A stretch of DNA of 47,030 bases from Sulfurimonas sp. (lineage in GTDB: Bacteria > Campylobacterota > Campylobacteria > Campylobacterales > Sulfurimonadaceae): NCBI GenBank assembly GCA_027448805.1, contig DAIDMU010000017.1:1-47030 (forward strand), in the 5' to 3' direction. The position numbers were made by a program, and so were the translations under genes. Shown here in pieces: positions 10,989-21,416 of this stretch. Below the pieces are notes generated by a model. It saw only the letters and a program-made list of their open reading frames with translations, was not told the DNA's origin and did not search any database. Numbering within the stretch: position 1 is the first letter of the stretch; each line of letters begins with the position of its first letter.

Positions 10989-11995
10989 TGATCAGCAAAC
11001 TTTTTGAATCTTTATATACAAAAGTTTTTATAAATATTATTGTTGAAAATTTGCAGACGGTCGTCTATGTTGAGGTGTGCTCAAAAAATGAAGTATTGCA
11101 GAGCATGCATAAATATTTTGATACAACTGCAATGAATTCCAGAATGTATGAGTTTATACATGCCTACAACAAAGAGTCCCCTTTTTGCTATATTTCAATT
11201 TTAGACAAATCACCTCTTCAAGGCGCAGCACCGACATGTGATGCTAAAGAGATGAGCAAGTATTGTGATATTAATTCATCTGAATATAGATGCTTTTCAA
11301 AAGATTGGGCTTTTTACACGTCAGAATATGATTTAGAAGCGATTAAGCATGAGTACAGAAGCATAGGTGTCGATTTTATCTTTTCTCCATTTGCAATAAT
11401 GGCTAATTTTTTTAAAGATAAGATAGATACGACACTTGCAATGTTTGTTTTAGTAGAAGACAACTATATATCTTTTAGTGTTTTTGACAACTCAAAGCTT
11501 TTGTATGCGGAGTATTTAAATATGGAGCATCATAAAGAGAGTGACGACCTTTCAATGGAGTCACCTCTGGATGACGATGAAGAAATTTCACTTGGGATTG
11601 ATGAGGGCATAGATTTAGAGGAGATAGATATAGATGATGATTCTGCCGGATTTGATGATTTTACAAATATTGAAGATTTGGACAACGGCGAAGCAATAGA
11701 TGAATTTTCTGAAGAGCAGGAGATAAAAGAGATAGTTATCAAAGACGAGTATGTTCCTGCTGATGGATTTAATGAGGACTACCAGAGGTTTTCGTTGATA
11801 CAAGGCGCGCTAAACACTTTTTATAAAGATCCAAAATATAATAGTAAATTTATTGAAAATATATATATTGCAGACGGTGTAGGAGTGACCGGAGATCTTA
11901 AAAACTACCTTGAAGAAGAGATATTTTTAAACGTATATGTAAGAAAAATAGACCTTAGTGTGGCACTCTGCGATATGGCAAAGGCGGAGATATAA
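10988..11995 (+). CDS. putative PilM-like/pseudopilus assembly protein with acidic insert
   Basis: Starts at TAATG overlap with xerH; precedes two short one-TM coiled-coil proteins in PilN/PilO-like arrangement; acidic segment SPLDDDEEISLGIDEGIDLEEIDIDDDSAGFDDF. Confidence 0.45.
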   Translation: MISKLFESLYTKVFINIIVENLQTVVYVEVCSKNEVLQSMHKYFDTTAMNSRMYEFIHAYNKESPFCYISILDKSPLQGAAPTCDAKEMSKYCDINSSEYRCFSKDWAFYTSEYDLEAIKHEYRSIGVDFIFSPFAIMANFFKDKIDTTLAMFVLVEDNYISFSVFDNSKLLYAEYLNMEHHKESDDLSMESPLDDDEEISLGIDEGIDLEEIDIDDDSAGFDDFTNIEDLDNGEAIDEFSEEQEIKEIVIKDEYVPADGFNEDYQRFSLIQGALNTFYKDPKYNSKFIENIYIADGVGVTGDLKNYLEEEIFLNVYVRKIDLSVALCDMAKAEI

Positions 11996-12525
11996 TGAGA
12001 TACAGCTATATAAAACCTAGACGTAAAACGATTTTTACAAAAGATGTACAGCTTCTTCTTACTTTTTTTAGCGTTACTCTGATTATGCTCTTTAGCACCT
12101 ACTCTTTTTTGGTTTTCCGTGATTACAGATTTACGCAGGATATGGCTGATATCAATGAGCAAAAAAGTGAACTTCGCGCAAATATACTAAAAATGAGTAA
12201 TGAAATTGCAACTATAGAGAAGCAGGCTCTTTTATCGGAAAAGGTATTTACAAAGAACAGCGTGTTAAAAGAGAGTATCAGCAATCTTTTTGATTTGGTT
12301 CCAAGCAGAATAACTCTCTCAGAGGCGCAAATAATGCATAATGGACTTGTTCTTTATGGTATTACGCCTAACAAAGATATATATAATTTTATGTTACAAG
12401 CACCTCTTCGCTCTATATTTCATAGAACATATAGCAGTTTTTACCCAGATAAAAACGGTTGGTTGAGATTTGTCTCTACAAATTATATTGATGAAGACAG
12501 TGAGGAGCTAGGCAGTGAAAATTAA
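11995..12525 (+). CDS. PilN-like inner-membrane protein
   Basis: Short cytoplasmic N-terminus, one TM (LLLTFFSVTLIMLFSTYSFLVF), coiled coil, small alpha/beta C-terminal domain. Confidence 0.5.
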   Translation: MRYSYIKPRRKTIFTKDVQLLLTFFSVTLIMLFSTYSFLVFRDYRFTQDMADINEQKSELRANILKMSNEIATIEKQALLSEKVFTKNSVLKESISNLFDLVPSRITLSEAQIMHNGLVLYGITPNKDIYNFMLQAPLRSIFHRTYSSFYPDKNGWLRFVSTNYIDEDSEELGSEN

Positions 12526-13054
12526 TATCTCTAGACAAAATATCTACCTATTAGCCGTATCTCTCTTTTTGCTAATATTTGTTCTTGTCTTCTCATTTGC
12601 CGTGATGATTCCAGAGGGTAAGAGTTACAGAATCAAAAAAACAGAGCTAAGAAAAGAGAATCTCGAGTTGAAGCAGTTGTCGGATTTTGCAATTGAAAAA
12701 GAGGTTATTCTTCAAAAGCTTCAAGGGGATAATTCGCACGTGATTAAGGCATTTGATGCTGAATTTAATGCGGAAAAGTTCGAGAAGCAGCACAGAAACT
12801 TTTTCAGCTCTTTGAGCGTTTCTAAAAGAACTAAACTTGAAGATGAGGATGGTTTCAGCGTTTATGAAGTAAATACAACCTCTGAGATAAGCTCGCCAAA
12901 GAGTTTTTATAACTTTTTAGACTCTGTAAATAAGAGTGATTGGATTATAGGGATTAATTTCCCAATAAATTTTAAAAGAGACGGCGAGACTATTAGCTCA
13001 TCTTTTACAATGAGAGTCTACAGCAACAACAAAGAGTCAAATAGCAGCAAGTAA
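12515..13054 (+). CDS. PilO-like inner-membrane protein
   Basis: One TM (IYLLAVSLFLLIFVLVFSFAVMI), coiled coil, C-terminal domain; overlaps PilN-like gene. Confidence 0.5.
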   Translation: MKINISRQNIYLLAVSLFLLIFVLVFSFAVMIPEGKSYRIKKTELRKENLELKQLSDFAIEKEVILQKLQGDNSHVIKAFDAEFNAEKFEKQHRNFFSSLSVSKRTKLEDEDGFSVYEVNTTSEISSPKSFYNFLDSVNKSDWIIGINFPINFKRDGETISSSFTMRVYSNNKESNSSK

Positions 13055-14044
13055 CTCTTTTACTTTTAAAAAAGCCTCTCTGTCTTTAAATAGATAGGGA
13101 CGAAGCTTTGGCTCTATTTTTAGCACTCTGCACTCATCTTTAAACTTATCATCCATTTTTGGAACCTCTTTTTCATACGGTGCAATAAATATGAAATTTT
13201 CATCATGATAGATTATAAATTTTCTTCCTGCCACCAAAACAGGGTCGTTTTTCAAGGCTTCTCGCTCGCTCGCACTCAGCATGTAAAGTTTTGATTTTAG
13301 GTATTTGTCGATTGCAAATATGTCCGCTCTTTGGTTTTTAGAACTTCTGAAATATGCAAATTCGTTTACATATTTTATCTCCGGCTCTTGAATCAAGGCA
13401 GCCCTGTCTTCATCAATATAGTCAAAACTTTTTTTAATTCCGCTCAAATATTTCTCCAAAAGAGGAAGAGAGTAACTGTGTCTAAAGGAGTTTCTCTTTA
13501 TATCCTCGTCCAAATTGCTCTCATCCTCAAAATAGATGGTTTTATCTGCATGAAGATATGCCAAAAGCTCCTGTTTATCCAGATGAAGAAGAGGGCGGAC
13601 AAGCGTGTAGAAATCTCTGTTTTGGATACTCTGCATTCCTGCAATCTCGGCACATCCAGCACCCTTGCAAAACTGCATGAGCATCCATTCAAACCTGTCT
13701 CCAAGGTGATGTGCCGTAAGAAGATTTTCGTACTTATATTTTAAAATCAGCTCTTCGAAAAATTTATATCTAATCTCTCTGGCTTTTGATTCAAAGTTTC
13801 GGTTGATTTTTGGAGCGTTAAAGATGTGGCATGTAAGATTGTGTGTCTTTGCCAGCTTCTGCGCATACGCAACTTCTTCTTTGCTCTGTTCTCTTACACC
13901 GTAGTTTACGATTGCAATGTCAAATGGGATGTTATGTTTTAAGAGAAGAAAAAAGAGAGCAGTGGAGTCTGCTCCGCCGGAGAATGCTAATAGATTTTTT
14001 TTATCTTTAAGCTCTGAGAGAATTTTGTCTTCAAGCATTGTCAA
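13037..14044 (-). CDS. tilS: tRNA(Ile)-lysidine synthase (start probably 14038)
   Basis: LLAFSGGADSTALFFLLL PP-loop; LTAHHLGDRFEWMLMQFCKGAG; FRHSYSLPLLEKY. Confidence 0.95.
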   Translation of the reverse strand: MTMLEDKILSELKDKKNLLAFSGGADSTALFFLLLKHNIPFDIAIVNYGVREQSKEEVAYAQKLAKTHNLTCHIFNAPKINRNFESKAREIRYKFFEELILKYKYENLLTAHHLGDRFEWMLMQFCKGAGCAEIAGMQSIQNRDFYTLVRPLLHLDKQELLAYLHADKTIYFEDESNLDEDIKRNSFRHSYSLPLLEKYLSGIKKSFDYIDEDRAALIQEPEIKYVNEFAYFRSSKNQRADIFAIDKYLKSKLYMLSASEREALKNDPVLVAGRKFIIYHDENFIFIAPYEKEVPKMDDKFKDECRVLKIEPKLRPYLFKDREAFLKVKELLAAI

Positions 14045-15344
14045 CTGTTGCAGTTAAGATATTTCCGACTATATCGGTGATTTTGGCTTTGTAAATTTTG
14101 CCAAATTCAAGCTCCTCTTCGCCACTCTGGTCGTTTACGTAAATCTCGCCGTCAATCTCAGGCGCCCAGATGAGCTCTTTTGCGCTTAAAAGATACTCAT
14201 GCTCATCGCTCTCGCCGTCAATTACGATTTGAACTTCTTTGCCTATCTCATTTTTAAGAGATTTTCCCATAACTTCTGAGGCTATTTTGCCTAAAATTTC
14301 GGCTCTCTTGTTAATGATTTTAGACGGAATTTTTTCTTTCATATCGTGAGCAGAGGTCGTCTCTTCATCAGAGTATGCAAAAACATTTATGCGGTCAAAT
14401 CCAAAATTCGCGGCAAACTCGCACATCTCATCAAACATTGCTTCGCTCTCCCCAGGGTGCCCGACAATAAAGCTTGTTCGCAAAAAGGAGTCTGGAAGCG
14501 ACTTCATAAACTCTAAAAGCTCTAAAGTCTCTTTTTTGCCGAAACCTCTCTTCATTATACGAAGCATATCGTCGTTTATGTGCTGAATCGGCATATCGAA
14601 GTAGTTGTGAAAAATCTTGCTTTTTGCTATGTTTTTCAGCAGGGCAATAGTTGTAGTTGATGGGTAAAGATAGAGGATTCTCGCACTTTTTACTCCCTCA
14701 ATAAGCTCAATTCTTTGGATAAGCAGACTTAGCCCGTCTTTTACATTTTGGTCTCGCAAATATGAACTGCTGTCTTGTGAAACAAATGAAAAGTCCCAGT
14801 AACCTTTTGCAACAAGCCCTTCAACTTCCTTGGCAATCGAGTCAAGAGTTCTTGAGTTTAGTTTGCCTTTAAAAGAGGGAATTGCGCAGAAGCTGCATGT
14901 CTGGTTACACCCTTCCGAGAGTTTTATGTAGGCGTGATAAGTTGAGCCTGTTACTACACGCTCTGCACCGTCAATTAGATACACAGCTTCGGAAAAACGG
15001 CTCTTTTTTTCAACCAAAAGCTCATCAATTTTGTCATAGTCGCCGACTCCCGTGAAGATGTCAACTTCTGGCATATCTTTAGAGAGCTCCTCTTTGTATC
15101 TCTCGCTCAAGCATCCAGCCATTACTAAAACAGAGTCCTCTTTCCTAGCTTCATGGAGATTTAAGACAGTGTTTATCGACTCCTGTTTTGCCGCGTCAAT
15201 GAACCCGCATGTGTTCACGATGATTACATCCGCTTCTTCTTGATTGTCGGTTAGGGTGAAGTTCTGAAGCTTGCCCATCATAACTTCGGTGTCGACTAGA
15301 TTTTTTGTGCATCCAAGAGATACGATATGAAGTTTATTGCCCAT
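14031..15344 (-). CDS. rimO: ribosomal protein S12 methylthiotransferase
   Basis: HIVSLGCTKNLVDTEVMMG, NTCGFIDAAKQESI, KLSEGCNQTCSFCAIPSFKG, YLYPSTTT. Confidence 0.97.
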   Translation of the reverse strand: MGNKLHIVSLGCTKNLVDTEVMMGKLQNFTLTDNQEEADVIIVNTCGFIDAAKQESINTVLNLHEARKEDSVLVMAGCLSERYKEELSKDMPEVDIFTGVGDYDKIDELLVEKKSRFSEAVYLIDGAERVVTGSTYHAYIKLSEGCNQTCSFCAIPSFKGKLNSRTLDSIAKEVEGLVAKGYWDFSFVSQDSSSYLRDQNVKDGLSLLIQRIELIEGVKSARILYLYPSTTTIALLKNIAKSKIFHNYFDMPIQHINDDMLRIMKRGFGKKETLELLEFMKSLPDSFLRTSFIVGHPGESEAMFDEMCEFAANFGFDRINVFAYSDEETTSAHDMKEKIPSKIINKRAEILGKIASEVMGKSLKNEIGKEVQIVIDGESDEHEYLLSAKELIWAPEIDGEIYVNDQSGEEELEFGKIYKAKITDIVGNILTATVDNA

Positions 15345-15399
15345 TTGTTTCCATTCTTGATAAACTTTTTATAATCATACGAAGTGAATGTTTCTGCAA

Positions 15400-15443
15400 C
15401 GGAGGGGTCAAATCTTCTTATGCAAGATTTTGGGTACCCACCG
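15400..15443 (+). repeat. imperfect long hairpin, candidate extragenic palindromic element
   Basis: CGGAGGGGTCAAATCTT-CTTATGC-AAGATTTTGGGTACCCACCG: inner stem AAATCTT/AAGATTT, outer GGGT/ACCC. Confidence 0.55.
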
Positions 15444-15523
15444 TGAAGCCTTAATGAACGAGTATGAGTTATAAAATATATTTTCGTATTATAGCTAAAG
15501 GTGCCATAAAGTATAATTTCATC

Positions 15524-16672
15524 ATGAAAATATATGATGTTTTAATACTCGGTGCCGGTGCAAGTGGACTTATGTGCGCTTCAAATTTGGATAAAAAATT
15601 GAGTATTGCAGCAGTGGATATAAACAGTAAAATTGCTCAGAAACTTAAAATCTCGGGCGGCTCAAAGTGCAACATTACAAATGTGCATGTCAGCCAAAAC
15701 AACTACTGTGGAGATAGTGAGTTTATAGCCAATATTTTAGACAATTTTTCAAAAGATGACCTGCTAAATTATCTACATGTAAACGGTGTTGAGCCGGTAA
15801 TCCGCAAAGAGCGCTACTACTTCTGCAAAGACTCCTCGGATGAGATTATAAATATATTTAAAAATAACACCCGACATGTTGAGATACTTCTGTGCAGAGA
15901 CATTTTAGAGGTAAAAAAAAGCGATGACATTTTTGAAGTAAAAACTTCAAAGGGCGTTTTGATGGCGAGAAATGTTGTAGTCGCAACCGGCGGCAAAAGC
16001 TATAAAGAGTTGGGTGCAAGCGATATAGGTCTTGAAATAGCAAAGAGTTTCGGCATAAAAGCAAAAGAGTTTACACCCGCACTTGTAGGACTGACTGTTC
16101 AAAAAGAGCAGTTTTGGATGAAAGAGCTCAGCGGACTTAGCTGTCCTGTTACTATAAAAGTGGACGGCAGAATCCTAAAAGAGGAGCTTCTTTTCGCGCA
16201 TAAAGGGATAAGCGGCCCTGCGGTTCTCTCTGCATCGCTCTACTGGCAAAAGGGAAATATAACGATAGATTTTTTGCCTGAGAGCAATATTTTAGAGCTT
16301 ATCAAGGGTAGCAAAAAACAATTGAGTTCTGTAATTCCACTTCCAAAAAGACTCTCAAAAGCTATTTTAGAAGCACTACATGTAGAAGATGTGGAGTGCA
16401 AAAAAGTTACAGGCGAGATTAGAGAAAAGCTGCAGAAGATACACAGCTACGAGTTTGCGCCTGCCGGAAACTTCGGTTTTTCTAAGGCGGAAGTGTGCCG
16501 CGGCGGTGTTTTGACCGAGGAGTTGAACCAATATACGTTGGAAGCGTTGGATGTGAAAAATTTATATTTTATAGGCGAAGTCGTTGATGTGACGGGTGAG
16601 CTTGGCGGATACAATTTTCAGTGGGCATTTAGCAGCGGATATGTATGCGCAAAAGCCATAAATAATCAATAA
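15524..16672 (+). CDS. NAD(P)/FAD-dependent oxidoreductase, YhiN/HI0933-like flavoprotein
   Basis: MKIYDVLILGAGASGLMCAS dinucleotide-binding motif; GGSKCNITN; ATGGKSYKELG; C-terminal GEVVDVTGELGGYNFQWAFSSGYVCAKAI. Confidence 0.93.
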   Translation: MKIYDVLILGAGASGLMCASNLDKKLSIAAVDINSKIAQKLKISGGSKCNITNVHVSQNNYCGDSEFIANILDNFSKDDLLNYLHVNGVEPVIRKERYYFCKDSSDEIINIFKNNTRHVEILLCRDILEVKKSDDIFEVKTSKGVLMARNVVVATGGKSYKELGASDIGLEIAKSFGIKAKEFTPALVGLTVQKEQFWMKELSGLSCPVTIKVDGRILKEELLFAHKGISGPAVLSASLYWQKGNITIDFLPESNILELIKGSKKQLSSVIPLPKRLSKAILEALHVEDVECKKVTGEIREKLQKIHSYEFAPAGNFGFSKAEVCRGGVLTEELNQYTLEALDVKNLYFIGEVVDVTGELGGYNFQWAFSSGYVCAKAINNQ

Positions 16673-16723
16673 TTATTTTAGGTAAATAGAGCGGTGTGAT
16701 TTTTGGATGCGTTAGTGCGTAAA

Positions 16724-16799
16724 TGGTGCTCACAACTGGACTCGAACCAGTGACTTTTACCTTGTCGAGGTAACACTCTACCAACTGAGTTATGCGAGC
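16724..16799 (-). tRNA. tRNA-Val(GAC), CCA encoded
   Basis: 76-nt cloverleaf: GCTCGCA TA ACTC AGTTGGTA GAGT G TTACC TCGACAA GGTAA AAGTC ACTGG TTCGAGT CCAGT TGTGAGC A CCA. Loop gives anticodon GAC but C at position 33. Confidence 0.9.
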
Positions 16800-16960
16800 A
16801 AGAGTGAAATTTTAGCAAAAAATACTTAAACTAAATTTTCCATGTTTACGGTTATAAAAAAGTTGTTAAAAATTATAATACAGGGAAGATATTTACTTTT
16901 AATTTAGGTATATTAAGTGTATAATTTCATCCATAATTAAAAAGTAGCATAAGGCAAGTT

Positions 16961-18547
16961 ATGAACTTAACCGAGTTAGAAGAAATAGGTTTAAAGAATG
17001 TTGGTAAGGTTTATCATAATCTTAGTTATGATGAGTTGATTCGACATGAGATTGAAAATCAAGAGTGTACTCTCACCAAAAACGGGGCAACTGCTGTAGA
17101 CACCGGTATATTTACGGGGCGCAGTCCAAAAGATAAATATTTTGTAGATAGAGATCCTTCAAACAAACATATTGCATGGGGTCATATAAATCAAAAAATC
17201 AGTGAAGAAATTTTCACGGAACTTTTAGATGTTTCGAGAGAGCAGCTCTCAGGCAAGGATCTGTACGTTACTGACGTTTACAGCGGGGCAAGCGTTGATT
17301 CCAAGCGCTCAATCCGTTTCATCACAGAGATAGCTTGGCAGGCACACTTTGTAAAAAATATGTTCATCCGCCCGACCGAATCTGAACTTAAAAGTTTCAA
17401 ACCCCAGTTTACTGTCCTAAATGCCTGCAAAGCCGTAAATGATAAATGGAAAGAGCACGGTCTTAATTCTGAAGTATTTGTTCTCTTTGATATAGAGAAT
17501 AACCTCTCGATAATTGGCGGTACTTGGTATGGAGGAGAGTTGAAAAAAGGAATTTTTTCAATGATGAACTACTGGCTGCCGTTGGAAAACAAACTTTCTA
17601 TGCACTGCTCTGCAAATGTTGGTGAAAGAGGCGATACTGCACTTTTCTTCGGGCTTAGCGGAACTGGAAAAACAACACTCTCTACTGATCCTCATAGAAA
17701 ACTTATCGGTGATGATGAGCACGGATGGGATGATTATGGAGTGTTTAACTTTGAGGGCGGATGTTACGCCAAGGTTATAAATCTAAACGGTGAAAACGAG
17801 CCTGAGATTTACAACGCAATCAGACATAGTGCTTTGCTTGAAAATGTGGTGTTGAATGATGACGGCGAAGTTAATTACGATGATGGAAGCAAGACGGAAA
17901 ATACGCGCGTCTCTTACCCGATAGAGCATATAAAAAATCATGAAGTTTCTCTAAATGCAGGTCATCCTGAAAATATAATCTTCCTGAGCGCGGACGCTTT
18001 TGGTGTCCTTCCTCCGGTATCAAAACTTACACGCGAACAGGCAATGTACTACTTCCTAAGCGGCTATACTGCTAAAGTTGCAGGAACCGAGCGCGGTATA
18101 ACCAAGCCTGTCGCAACATTCAGCGCATGTTTCGGGGAGGCCTTTTTGCCCCTTCATCCGACGGTGTATGCCAAGCTTCTTGGCGAGAAAATCGACAAGC
18201 ACGGCGTAAATGTTTACCTTGTTAACACAGGATGGACTGGCGGAGCTTATGGAGTAGGCAAAAGAATGAGCATTAAAGATACGCGCGCTTGTATAAATGC
18301 TATCCTAGACGGAAGCATAAAAAAGAGCGAGTTTGACGTAACCAGAACATTTAAGCTTCACGTTCCAAAAACTCTGGGCAACATTAATCCAGAGATACTA
18401 AATCCTCGCAATGCGTGGAGCGATAAAGATGCGTTTGATAAAACAAGAGATATGCTAGCCGGTATGTTTAATGAGAATTTTAAAAAGTATCAAGTAGAAA
18501 ATAGCGAGTTTGACTATTCTGCTGCCGGACCGCAAATAGAGAGTTGA
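16961..18547 (+). CDS. pckA: phosphoenolpyruvate carboxykinase (ATP)
   Basis: [66 protein letters not shown]. Confidence 0.98.
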   Translation: MNLTELEEIGLKNVGKVYHNLSYDELIRHEIENQECTLTKNGATAVDTGIFTGRSPKDKYFVDRDPSNKHIAWGHINQKISEEIFTELLDVSREQLSGKDLYVTDVYSGASVDSKRSIRFITEIAWQAHFVKNMFIRPTESELKSFKPQFTVLNACKAVNDKWKEHGLNSEVFVLFDIENNLSIIGGTWYGGELKKGIFSMMNYWLPLENKLSMHCSANVGERGDTALFFGLSGTGKTTLSTDPHRKLIGDDEHGWDDYGVFNFEGGCYAKVINLNGENEPEIYNAIRHSALLENVVLNDDGEVNYDDGSKTENTRVSYPIEHIKNHEVSLNAGHPENIIFLSADAFGVLPPVSKLTREQAMYYFLSGYTAKVAGTERGITKPVATFSACFGEAFLPLHPTVYAKLLGEKIDKHGVNVYLVNTGWTGGAYGVGKRMSIKDTRACINAILDGSIKKSEFDVTRTFKLHVPKTLGNINPEILNPRNAWSDKDAFDKTRDMLAGMFNENFKKYQVENSEFDYSAAGPQIES

Positions 18548-18569
18548 TTTCTCTCTATTTAACTTTTTT

Positions 18570-18663
18570 CTTTCTAAAGAAACTCAGTTCCTTCGTTTTC
18601 TAAAGAAGCTAAGCCTTTGGCTTATGGCTTACGCTTTCTAAAGAAACTCAGTTCCTTCGTTTT
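18570..18663. repeat. 30-bp direct repeat pair with hairpin between copies
   Basis: CTTTCTAAAGAAACTCAGTTCCTTCGTTTT at 18570-18599 and 18634-18663 (identical); partial copy (TTTCTAAAGAA) and TAAGCC-TTT-GGCTTA hairpin (18610-18624) between them. Confidence 0.9.
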
Positions 18664-19211
18664 GTTGCGTAACTCATATATAGCCACAAAGTCCCGCCAA
18701 ACACTATTAAGATTATAGGCGCCATCCAAGGTTTTTGACTAATTGACTCTGCCAATTTTACTAAGAACCCGCCTGAATAGTAGCTTCCAAGTCCAAAAAC
18801 AAGTGCCCAAACCCCCGCTCCAAAAACATTAAAAATAGCAAATTTTCTAAAATCATACTTTGTAAGTCCAATCGTAACAGGAATTATAGTTTTGATGCCG
18901 TAGATAAATTTTTGAACGACTATAATCCATGAGTCATTTTTCTTGAGCAAAATATGCGCAAGTGCGAGTTTTCTTCTATGTTTGCGAAGCCCTTCCATCA
19001 TCATGCTTTTTTGATACCTTGCCATATAAAAAAGTAAAAAACTCCCCATCGCATTTGCAACAAAAGCTATAAAAATTGATAACCCCAAATCCATTTTGCC
19101 CATATAGGAGAGAACGCCTGCGGCAACAATCGCTACAAATCCGCCCCCGAGCGAGTAGAGAAAAAGTCCTATATATCCGTAAGTTGCCAAATTGCTAAAT
19201 GTATCTTCCAT
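18648..19211 (-). CDS. DedA/SNARE-associated family membrane protein
   Basis: Multi-TM with FLLFYMARYQK, KFIYGIKTIIPVTIGLTKYDFRKFAIFNVFGAGVWALVFGLGSYYSG. Confidence 0.85.
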   Translation of the reverse strand: MEDTFSNLATYGYIGLFLYSLGGGFVAIVAAGVLSYMGKMDLGLSIFIAFVANAMGSFLLFYMARYQKSMMMEGLRKHRRKLALAHILLKKNDSWIIVVQKFIYGIKTIIPVTIGLTKYDFRKFAIFNVFGAGVWALVFGLGSYYSGGFLVKLAESISQKPWMAPIILIVFGGTLWLYMSYATKRRN

Positions 19212-19226
19212 TGGTAGTATTTTTCC

Positions 19227-21206
19227 TTATAGTTTTTTATATTTTGCTATTTCATCACGAAGGCGGGCTGCCTCTTCAAAGTTTAGTTCACGAGCCGCAT
19301 CTTTCATTTTTATGGAGAGCTGCGTTATTATCGCTTTTCTCTCTGAAGCCGGTATTTTATCCATTTTTTTATGCTTTTGGTAAATGTTGCCGTAATCCTC
19401 TACTTTGAGATTTTCATCCAGTTTGCGGATTGTAGTAGTCGGGGTGATGTTATGCTCTTTATTGTATCTCTCCTGCATCTCTCTTCTTGCGTTGGTTATG
19501 TCAATCGCCCTTTGCATTGAGCCTGTAATCTTATTTGCGTACAAAATTACTCTACCGCTTGAGTTTCTGGCCCCTCTGCCTATTGTCTGGATAAGAGCTG
19601 TTTCGCTTCTTAAAAATCCCTCTTTGTCGGCATCTAAAATAGCCACAAGGCTCACTTCTGGCAAATCAAGCCCTTCACGTAGGAGGTTTATCCCGATTAA
19701 GACATCAAACTCGCCTTGGCGGAGCGAGCGGATAATCTGATTTCTCTCTATGGTGTCTATGTCAGAGTGCATGTACTCTACTTTTATCCCCAAATCGGCC
19801 AGATATTTTGTGAGTGCTTCTGCCATTTTTTTTGTTAGAACGGTTATGAGAACTCGCTCATTTTTGGCTGTTACTCTTTTTATCTCATCGTGAATATCTT
19901 CGACTTGATTTGTAGATGGTTTTACTTCTAAAATCGGGTCAAGAAGTCCGGTAGGTCGGATAATCTGTTTTGCTATGACGCTTGAGAGTTCAAGTTCGTA
20001 AATAGATGGCGTTGCAGAGACAAAAAGGTAGTGAGGAGCCTTGTGTATGTACTCATCTAGCATCAGCGGTCTGTTGTCCAAAGCACTCGGCAGACGAAAA
20101 CCGTACTCCACCAAGACCTCTTTTCTAGCTCGATCACCTGCGTACATCCCGCGGTATTGAGGAAGTGAAACGTGTGATTCGTCAACAATAACCAGATACT
20201 CTTTATGGTGTAGTTCAAAGTAGTCAAGCAGAGTATATGGAGCTTCTCCCGGTTTTTTGTTTGTGAGAAGCCTTGAATAGTTCTCTACACCTTTGCACAT
20301 TCCCGTCGTTTGAAGCATTTCAAGGTCGAACTCTACCCTCTGTTTAAGACGCTGATACTCGACAAGTTTGCCCTCTTTTTGGAAGTATGCAAGTCTCTCG
20401 TCAAGCTCCTCCTCTATGCGTTTTATGGCAACAGCCATCTTCTCCTGGCTTACGCTAAACTGCGAGGTTGCGTAGATGGTAAACTTTTTATGCTCTTCAA
20501 GCTTCTTGTTGTCTATGATATCGAAGGTGTAGATGGCCTCAATCTCGTCACCGAAAAACTCTATGCGGATGGCTTCTTGCTCAAAGTAGGGCGGATAGAT
20601 ATCCAAACTCTCGCCGTTTACACGAATATGGCCGCTGTCGAAGTAGGTATCGTTGCGGCTGTAACCCATCTCTACAAGACGAAGCAGAAGTTTTTTTTGC
20701 GCTATCGTATCTCCGAGAGCAACTGATTGCACCATGTTTTCATACTCCTGCGGGTCACCCAAGCCGTAGTTTGCAGAGACCGAAGCCACGACGATAACAT
20801 CATCGTATGAGAGCAGATTTGCGGTAGAGGAGAGGCGAAGACGCTCTAATTCGTCGTTGATGGCGCTGTCTTTTTCAATAAAGAGGTCTTGTCTTGGGAT
20901 GTACGCTTCAGGCTGATAGTAGTCATAATAGCTCACAAAATACTCTACATGGTTATTTGGAAAAAATTGGCGAAACTCGCTGTAGAGCTGAGCCGCAAGA
21001 GTTTTGTTGTGCGTCATGATGATTGTGGGCATCTGCACTTTTTCTATTACGCTTGCCATCGTGTAGGTTTTGCCGCTTCCAGTCACACCCTCTAGGGCTT
21101 GGTAACGGTTCCCTTTTAGGATGGAATCGCTTATAGTTTCAATGGCTGTTGGCTGGTCGCCGGCCGGAGAATAATCTGATTTTACTTTAAATTTTGACAT
21201 GCGCAA
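19227..21206 (-). CDS. uvrB: excinuclease ABC subunit B
   Basis: [14 protein letters not shown] Walker [62 protein letters not shown]-terminal UVR motif. Confidence 0.98.
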   Translation of the reverse strand: MRMSKFKVKSDYSPAGDQPTAIETISDSILKGNRYQALEGVTGSGKTYTMASVIEKVQMPTIIMTHNKTLAAQLYSEFRQFFPNNHVEYFVSYYDYYQPEAYIPRQDLFIEKDSAINDELERLRLSSTANLLSYDDVIVVASVSANYGLGDPQEYENMVQSVALGDTIAQKKLLLRLVEMGYSRNDTYFDSGHIRVNGESLDIYPPYFEQEAIRIEFFGDEIEAIYTFDIIDNKKLEEHKKFTIYATSQFSVSQEKMAVAIKRIEEELDERLAYFQKEGKLVEYQRLKQRVEFDLEMLQTTGMCKGVENYSRLLTNKKPGEAPYTLLDYFELHHKEYLVIVDESHVSLPQYRGMYAGDRARKEVLVEYGFRLPSALDNRPLMLDEYIHKAPHYLFVSATPSIYELELSSVIAKQIIRPTGLLDPILEVKPSTNQVEDIHDEIKRVTAKNERVLITVLTKKMAEALTKYLADLGIKVEYMHSDIDTIERNQIIRSLRQGEFDVLIGINLLREGLDLPEVSLVAILDADKEGFLRSETALIQTIGRGARNSSGRVILYANKITGSMQRAIDITNARREMQERYNKEHNITPTTTIRKLDENLKVEDYGNIYQKHKKMDKIPASERKAIITQLSIKMKDAARELNFEEAARLRDEIAKYKKL

Positions 21207-21416
21207 TTATAACTGATTTGGCGTTGTTATTGGAAAATACCGTTTTGCAAAGACGATGGAGACATATGTATGTTTTTTGTTAAAGTGGGTTTGTTTTGGT
21301 GTTTTTTAAGAAAAAATATTGTTTTTTATACCAAATTTGCTACAATTGTGACAGTTTTAAAAAAGATTTTTTTACAATCTAAATCCAGTTAAGATATTAA
21401 TCCATGGGAATCACAT

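Noticed and set aside
13331-13744. 137-aa plus-strand ORF
   Set aside because: Antisense to tilS; shadow ORF.
18570-18663. Two 30-bp repeats separated by 34 bp look like a minimal CRISPR array
   Set aside because: Only two copies, the 'spacer' contains a partial repeat copy and a hairpin, the second copy encodes the dedA C-terminus, and no cas genes are present.
20310-20726. 138-aa plus-strand ORF
   Set aside because: Antisense to uvrB; no independent support.
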